Below, in pieces: positions 48,201 to 54,200 of a DNA stretch of 64,000 nucleotides. Position 1 is the stretch's first letter, and every line of letters begins with the position of its first letter. Location: the NCBI GenBank assembly GCA_946811185.2, contig OX328102.1:11843194-11907193 (forward strand), written 5' to 3'. The notes beneath the pieces were generated by a model that was not told where the DNA came from, searched no databases, and saw only the letters and a list, made by a program, of their open reading frames with translations. Both the position numbers and the translations under genes were made by a program. The DNA is from Hippopus hippopus. Its lineage: Eukaryota; Mollusca; Bivalvia; Cardiida; Cardiidae.

Positions 48201-51200
48201 TAACGCCTTATCCAACAAGAAAACTTTTTATATTCAGTAACTCATTACATCACGTAGCTAACTTTTTCATCTGCCTACAGACCTCTTTTGAAAATATTGT
48301 GACAAAAAGGGGAAACTGTACATAGCGTTCAGTTGCTCCTTTTACAAAACTGTTTTTAGAGGTTATTGTATGCGCCTTAAATTTCAAACAAATACCTCAG
48401 AAATGGGAATTATGCAATGAACTTTTTTGTCTAACTGAAAGCATTTTTTAGAATGGCTGCTTTCAAAGAAAACGTCAAGGTATTTTCTTTGCCTTTGTTG
48501 GCCTTGCAGCCAGTGTAGATCAAGATCAGACCGCAAAAAAGCATGCAATCTGATCCTTTTTCTGTACTGTCCACTTTACTGAGACATTCTGGACAAGAAC
48601 AACCCTGACATTACAGTTACATGTATTTTGTTCCTATTTCTAATATAAAAATGTCTTTTAGGTACATGTATATTCAGTACTCTGAGGGTTATTAACACAT
48701 CCTTGTTTCACATTGATTTCATATTTGTTCGTGTATAAGACCTTAACCCTTTACCACACAATCCCGAGTTTTAAAAACCCTCAGGATGAAGCCTTTTGGA
48801 AATAATGCGGGAAAAGGAGAAAATGCTGGTAGCATTTTCTTCTTTTCCCGTAATGTTTAATATCCTGTTAGAAATAGAAATCATGGTTTTAACAAGATTT
48901 GTCGTCTGCAAATGCTGTCAATTTGGTCCAGTCCAATTGTTTGTCATTTGGTAAAGAAATAATTTATGTTGATATCCATTATTTCACAAGTAGATATTCA
49001 AAGTTGTCAGCTGCAATGTCGGGTTTTGTGCTAAAGTTTGTTCTAAGGTTGGCACTTACGCCACAGGGCAGGCAAAAAAGACAACTTTCAGATATTGGGT
49101 TTACTTTGACCTGTGCCAAACTATTCCAAGTTTTAATAACCCTAACCAAGAAGGCATGTAAAAACAGTGTATGAAAATACTGAAAAACCAGCACTTTCTC
49201 CTTATTTTCCCACAATGTTTTCTACTCTTTCAACCTCAAACCCCTTAGAGACACATTAATTTTGTCATCTGCCAATGCTCTGGATTTGGACAAGTCTAAT
49301 ATTTTGTTATCTGAGAAAAGGCTAAAACACCATTCATTCAAAAATGGTTGCAATTTAAACACAGAAGCAGGCTTTTTTCCTAGACATGAAACGGAAATAC
49401 ATTTATACTTATTTTCACTTCAGAACTGTTTGAGCTGCGGTATGACCCCATTTAATCCAAGATACCAGTTAAACATGGGACAGTGTCAGATGTGTGACGA
49501 CAACAACACTCGGTGTCAGTGTCCATGTTTCTGTGTCACAGATCTTGACATTTGTCAGGGCCAGTTTAAAACACAAGCGGATAACTTTCCTTTCACATCT
49601 TGTTACAGTGAGCACCTTTTCAGTACTATTACGAGGGTCATCCAATAAAGAATGGGACTTTTTTGATAGAAGCAAAAGTAACGTAGTATGATGACTAACC
49701 TTTCTATAATCCTTCAATATAACATCCCTGCTTCTCTATCACAGACTCCCATCGTTTTGGAAGGTCGCTAACCCCCGATGCTAGGCAACTGTAGTTAAGC
49801 AGGTGAATTTGCCTGGATATCTCGGATTCCAGGTTGTCTAGATCTTCAAAGCGAAGTCCCCGACGAGGTTCTTTGAGTTTAGGGAAAAGGTCAAAGTCTG
49901 GGGAACTCATATCCGGAGAATAGGCCAGGTGCTGCAGTATGTCCCACTCGTACGACGCCAGCAATGACGTCACCCTGTCAGATTTGTGGCAAGAAGCGTT
50001 GTCATATAAGATCAATGGCTTTGCATTTAAAAGTATTCTTAATTTCTTTCTGATAGCTGGGCGTAATTTTTTCATCAAAAAGTCTCTGTACACTTCTTTA
50101 TTTACTGTTTTGCCTAACGGTATACGCTCTGAAGCTAAAACACCAACAGAATCATAAGCGAAAATCATCATCATTTTTAAATTTCCTTGTTTTCTCCTAA
50201 ACTTTATCGGTCTTGGCGAGGCAGGTGTGTGCCTATCAGATGACTGCCGCTTTAGTTCTGGCTCTATTGCAACTATCCTATTTAGGAAATCATTACCTTC
50301 CTATTTATATCTATTTAACAGACTTTTGGCGATGTCCATGCACTCGGACTTTCGGTCGTCAGATAGACAGTGAGGTACCCAACACGCGGCGATGCGTCTC
50401 ATGTTTAAATTAGTTGCCAAAATTGTATGAGCCGAACCACGGCTTACACCTACTTCCCTGGCTATTTCCTCGCATGTCAATCTTCTGTCAGTTTTCAAAA
50501 GTTCCTGTACTTTTTCAATATTTTCTGGCGTGGTTACCTCAACAGGCCTACCCGAGCTATGCTTGCTTTCAACATCAGTCCTCCGTTTTTTAAATTCGTC
50601 AATCCATCGGTACACTGTACTTTTTGGTACAGCATCTTTCCCGCAAACACTTTGCAGGGTATTCAGTATTTCAACACTTTTAGTACCTCTGAAGTACTCG
50701 ATTTTTATGTACGCTCGTTGTTCAATTGCAGTGAACGTAGCCATTGCGCTCCAAATACCCTGGCGCAACATGTCATCACGATATATGACGTCATTGTTCG
50801 CACACCTGACGTTACGTGCAGATGGCTAATAGGACGTACCATGAATGTACCAATTTCTATAAGTCAACCATGTAAAATGAGAGTGCTATTCAAAAAGTCC
50901 CATTCTTTATTGGATGACCCTCGTAGTGTATTTTTTTATGTACTATTACTTATCTATTAACTGTTTACACTACAACAAAATTTCAGACATATCCAAATTA
51001 AAAGACAAATAATAAAGTGTTACACAAAGAAAGAATAGTCTTTCAAAAAGTAGAAAACATCATGAGAAAAGGAGAAAATGCTGGTTTGTAACATTTTGTC
51101 CTTTTCCCATGGTGTTTTCAAAAGCCTCATTTATCAGGGTTGTTAAAACACAGAATTGTTTGGTAAAGGCTTAAACAGCAAAACACAAAATTAGTCGCTT

Positions 51201-54200
51201 TTGGCTGTAAGATTGATTTCAGACTTAATAGAACATACAGTCTGATCTGATCTGGTATTTTGATAAAAATTTATTTTATTTAAATGTAATTTGGCATGAT
51301 ACAGATACCTCAATAAAGAGTACATAATGTGCTGCAATTAGTATAGAAAACAAATGGCAGGAAGTTACCGTACATGTGGTAGCCTTACCACGCTAGATGA
51401 ATACCTTGCCAGTTGGCTTTCTAGACCCTCAGTCTTCTTACCAAATACTATAGAAGCAGATATTATTGCGTGTCTAAAATTTCACAAATTACCAAATACT
51501 GACCTTACACATGTTTTAATTTGGTTGAAAACTGCAATAGACGATCTTGCTTGTATAACTCCAATTTAATAAGTCTCCATTTTTACTTTTATGAAACATG
51601 TTTAATTGCTAGTACATGTATTAATCACCACTAGACTGGTGTTCTGGTCAATTTTGATGAAAAACGACACTCAACACTGTCGACAAGGATCCCAATCAAT
51701 CACTCCCACATGATCCAATAGATTAGATAGGACAGTTTGAATATAACTTAATGTAGCTTAAATTTACACTTGTGGATATCTTTGCAATTTTTATCAAAAT
51801 TGAGTAGATTTCCTTGTCAAGAACATTTCGGGTTTTACAGTATCCTGCCTGTCAATTCCTAAGCCCTCGGGCTTCAAAATGAAGTAGTTATATGTATTTT
51901 CAAAAAATCCTATTTTGAGAAGTTGGTAACTTTTTGGCGAGTATATCTCACAAAATTTCGGACAATGTAGACAAAAATTAGAATGCACTTTCTCCGATAA
52001 CAATCTAAGTAAAAGAATGGAAGGACATTTAAACATTCATTTTTACTCTTTAACAAATGAAAAAAATTTCACCTTTTTTCAAATTAAAAGCACTTGTTGA
52101 AAACATTATGTGAAAAAGAGCAGCTTGCATTAACCCTTTAGAAAGTTAACATTTCCTAGCTTTAACGAACATGCTGTAGAAAGCTTTTGAAAACATTATG
52201 GGGAAAGTAGAAAATGTTGGTAACCAGCATTTTCTCTACTTCCCTGAATGTTTTTACCCTATCAGAGAATTTAAGTTTACTTATTTTTAATTTGTCGTCA
52301 GCTGATGTTTTGAATTTGGAAAAGTCTAGGATTCGGCGTTTGGAAAGGGTTAGTATAAGTTTGTATGGTTTCTATTTTTCATTAGACCATCCAGTGATAG
52401 TGACACAACCAGAACTGCAGCCAGATAGTCCAGGACCTATGTTTGAGCACTGTTCAATACCTTGTGCTTCAATGTGAGTTTTTGTATTTAAATCTTGTTT
52501 TTATGATGGGACTTTGTTATTTTGGTAAATAGTCCCTTTACCCGTTGCTGCACAAATGCGTCTTTTTACACTTTTTTATTAAAACATTGTAGGAAACAGA
52601 GAATTTCCTTGAAATAAGGATTGCTTCTTTTCTAACGATGTTTTTTATTTGGTCAAGAAAGGGTGTTTTCTAATTCACATTTATATTTGTCTTTCAGTCA
52701 CTTTAATAAGTCTTCTTGTTAGTCTAATATAAACCTATACAATGATGTTTTAGCTGTTAATCAAACAATCACAAGAGTTAACGACCTTGGGAAAATGTAA
52801 TTATGCAAGCCTTTGGCGAGCTTAGTAACATTTTTCTTGATGAGTTTAATAAAATTTTATCTTAAATGCCAACAAATGTCAGATTCTTTTTATCACATAT
52901 GGATATTTCACAAATTATAGATCAGAAGATGCAAAACCATCTATAGATGCACCCGCAGTGATTACCTTAAAACCCATTCACTTCAATGAAATACATGCAA
53001 AATGACTTCAAAAAGTGATGTCACACCATTGTGATATCAAACATGTATAAGGTACGAAAATTTGTAATGGGTATATTACACTAAAAACAAGGGAGGTTAA
53101 TGTGATAAAACCATTTACCAAACAATTTTGTGTTTTCACCACCCTTAATAAGTAGGCGTATGAAAATGTTGCATGTTGTTAACCAGCATTTTCTCCTTTT
53201 CCCACAATGCCTCAAAAAGCTATCTCTCAGGATTGTTTGGTAAAGGGTATGTTATAATTTAATATTTCAGAGAGGACCTTTCGATCTGCAGTCAGTTGAA
53301 TCACTGTAAACCAAGCAGTGATATTTTCCCAGTTTGTGTGTGGAAGGACAAAAAGGAACTGTCCAATATCACCGAGTCCAAGTTTCTCCCAACAACACCC
53401 ATACCTACCCCTCCCCCTCTAAAAACAACAAAAAGTACAATAACTTCTGTTCCATTTCCAAAACCACCAACTGTATTGTCAACTAAAGCATCAAACCAAG
53501 ATATCACAACGAAGCAAGGTGTACCAGTCCAAACCAAGCCAGCTGTCCCAGCAGTATCTTCTAGACTTTCTACAATAGGTAGCCCCAGTCCAGCCATAGT
53601 GTCAAAACTGACATCTACACCAAACACATCAAGACTGGTTCCAGTTTTGACCTCTACACTAAACACTTCAAAACTGGCTCCAAGCTTGACAAAGTTTACT
53701 ACACCACAGGGTCTTGTGCATGGAACCAGCCAGACTTTTGAATCCTCCTCTATGTCAACTAGGAAGTCAGTGACCATTGCTGCATCAAGAATCCAAACAG
53801 GTTTAGTTAAAATATGCAGCACAGTGTTTAATTCTGAATATACAATAACATTAATGTATTTTTTTGAACAGCTGAATTGAAAGAAGAAGATACATATTTT
53901 TTTGCTTGAACATTTTACTCTTTACAATAAAAAAAAAATTATATGCTTTGAAAGTTGAAAGCATTTGCAGACGACAGATGAGGCTTATATGATGAAATTT
54001 ACCTTTGAAAAAGAAGCAAAACATTCTAACATTCTTGGACAAGGAGAAATTGCTGATAAACAATTAGCAAATAAGACTTTTGAAAACAGTTTAGGAAAAG
54101 GAGAAAATACTGGTAACCGACATTTTCTTCTTTTCCAATATTGCTTTCTAACCTTTCAGACACAAGTCAAATCACTTTAGCCACAATTTATTTGTTGCCT

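Noticed and set aside
49262..49420. Upstream part of the open frame containing exon 20
   Set aside because: It is family A DNA (TTTGTCATCTGCCAATGC) read through; the acceptor ttcacttcag marks the exon start.
50427..50960. Open frames on the plus strand opposite the mariner
   Set aside because: Shadows of the minus-strand transposase.
53301..53822. Open frame of 173 codons on the minus strand
   Set aside because: Antisense shadow of the Thr/Ser/Pro-rich exon 22; no motif and no splice support of its own.
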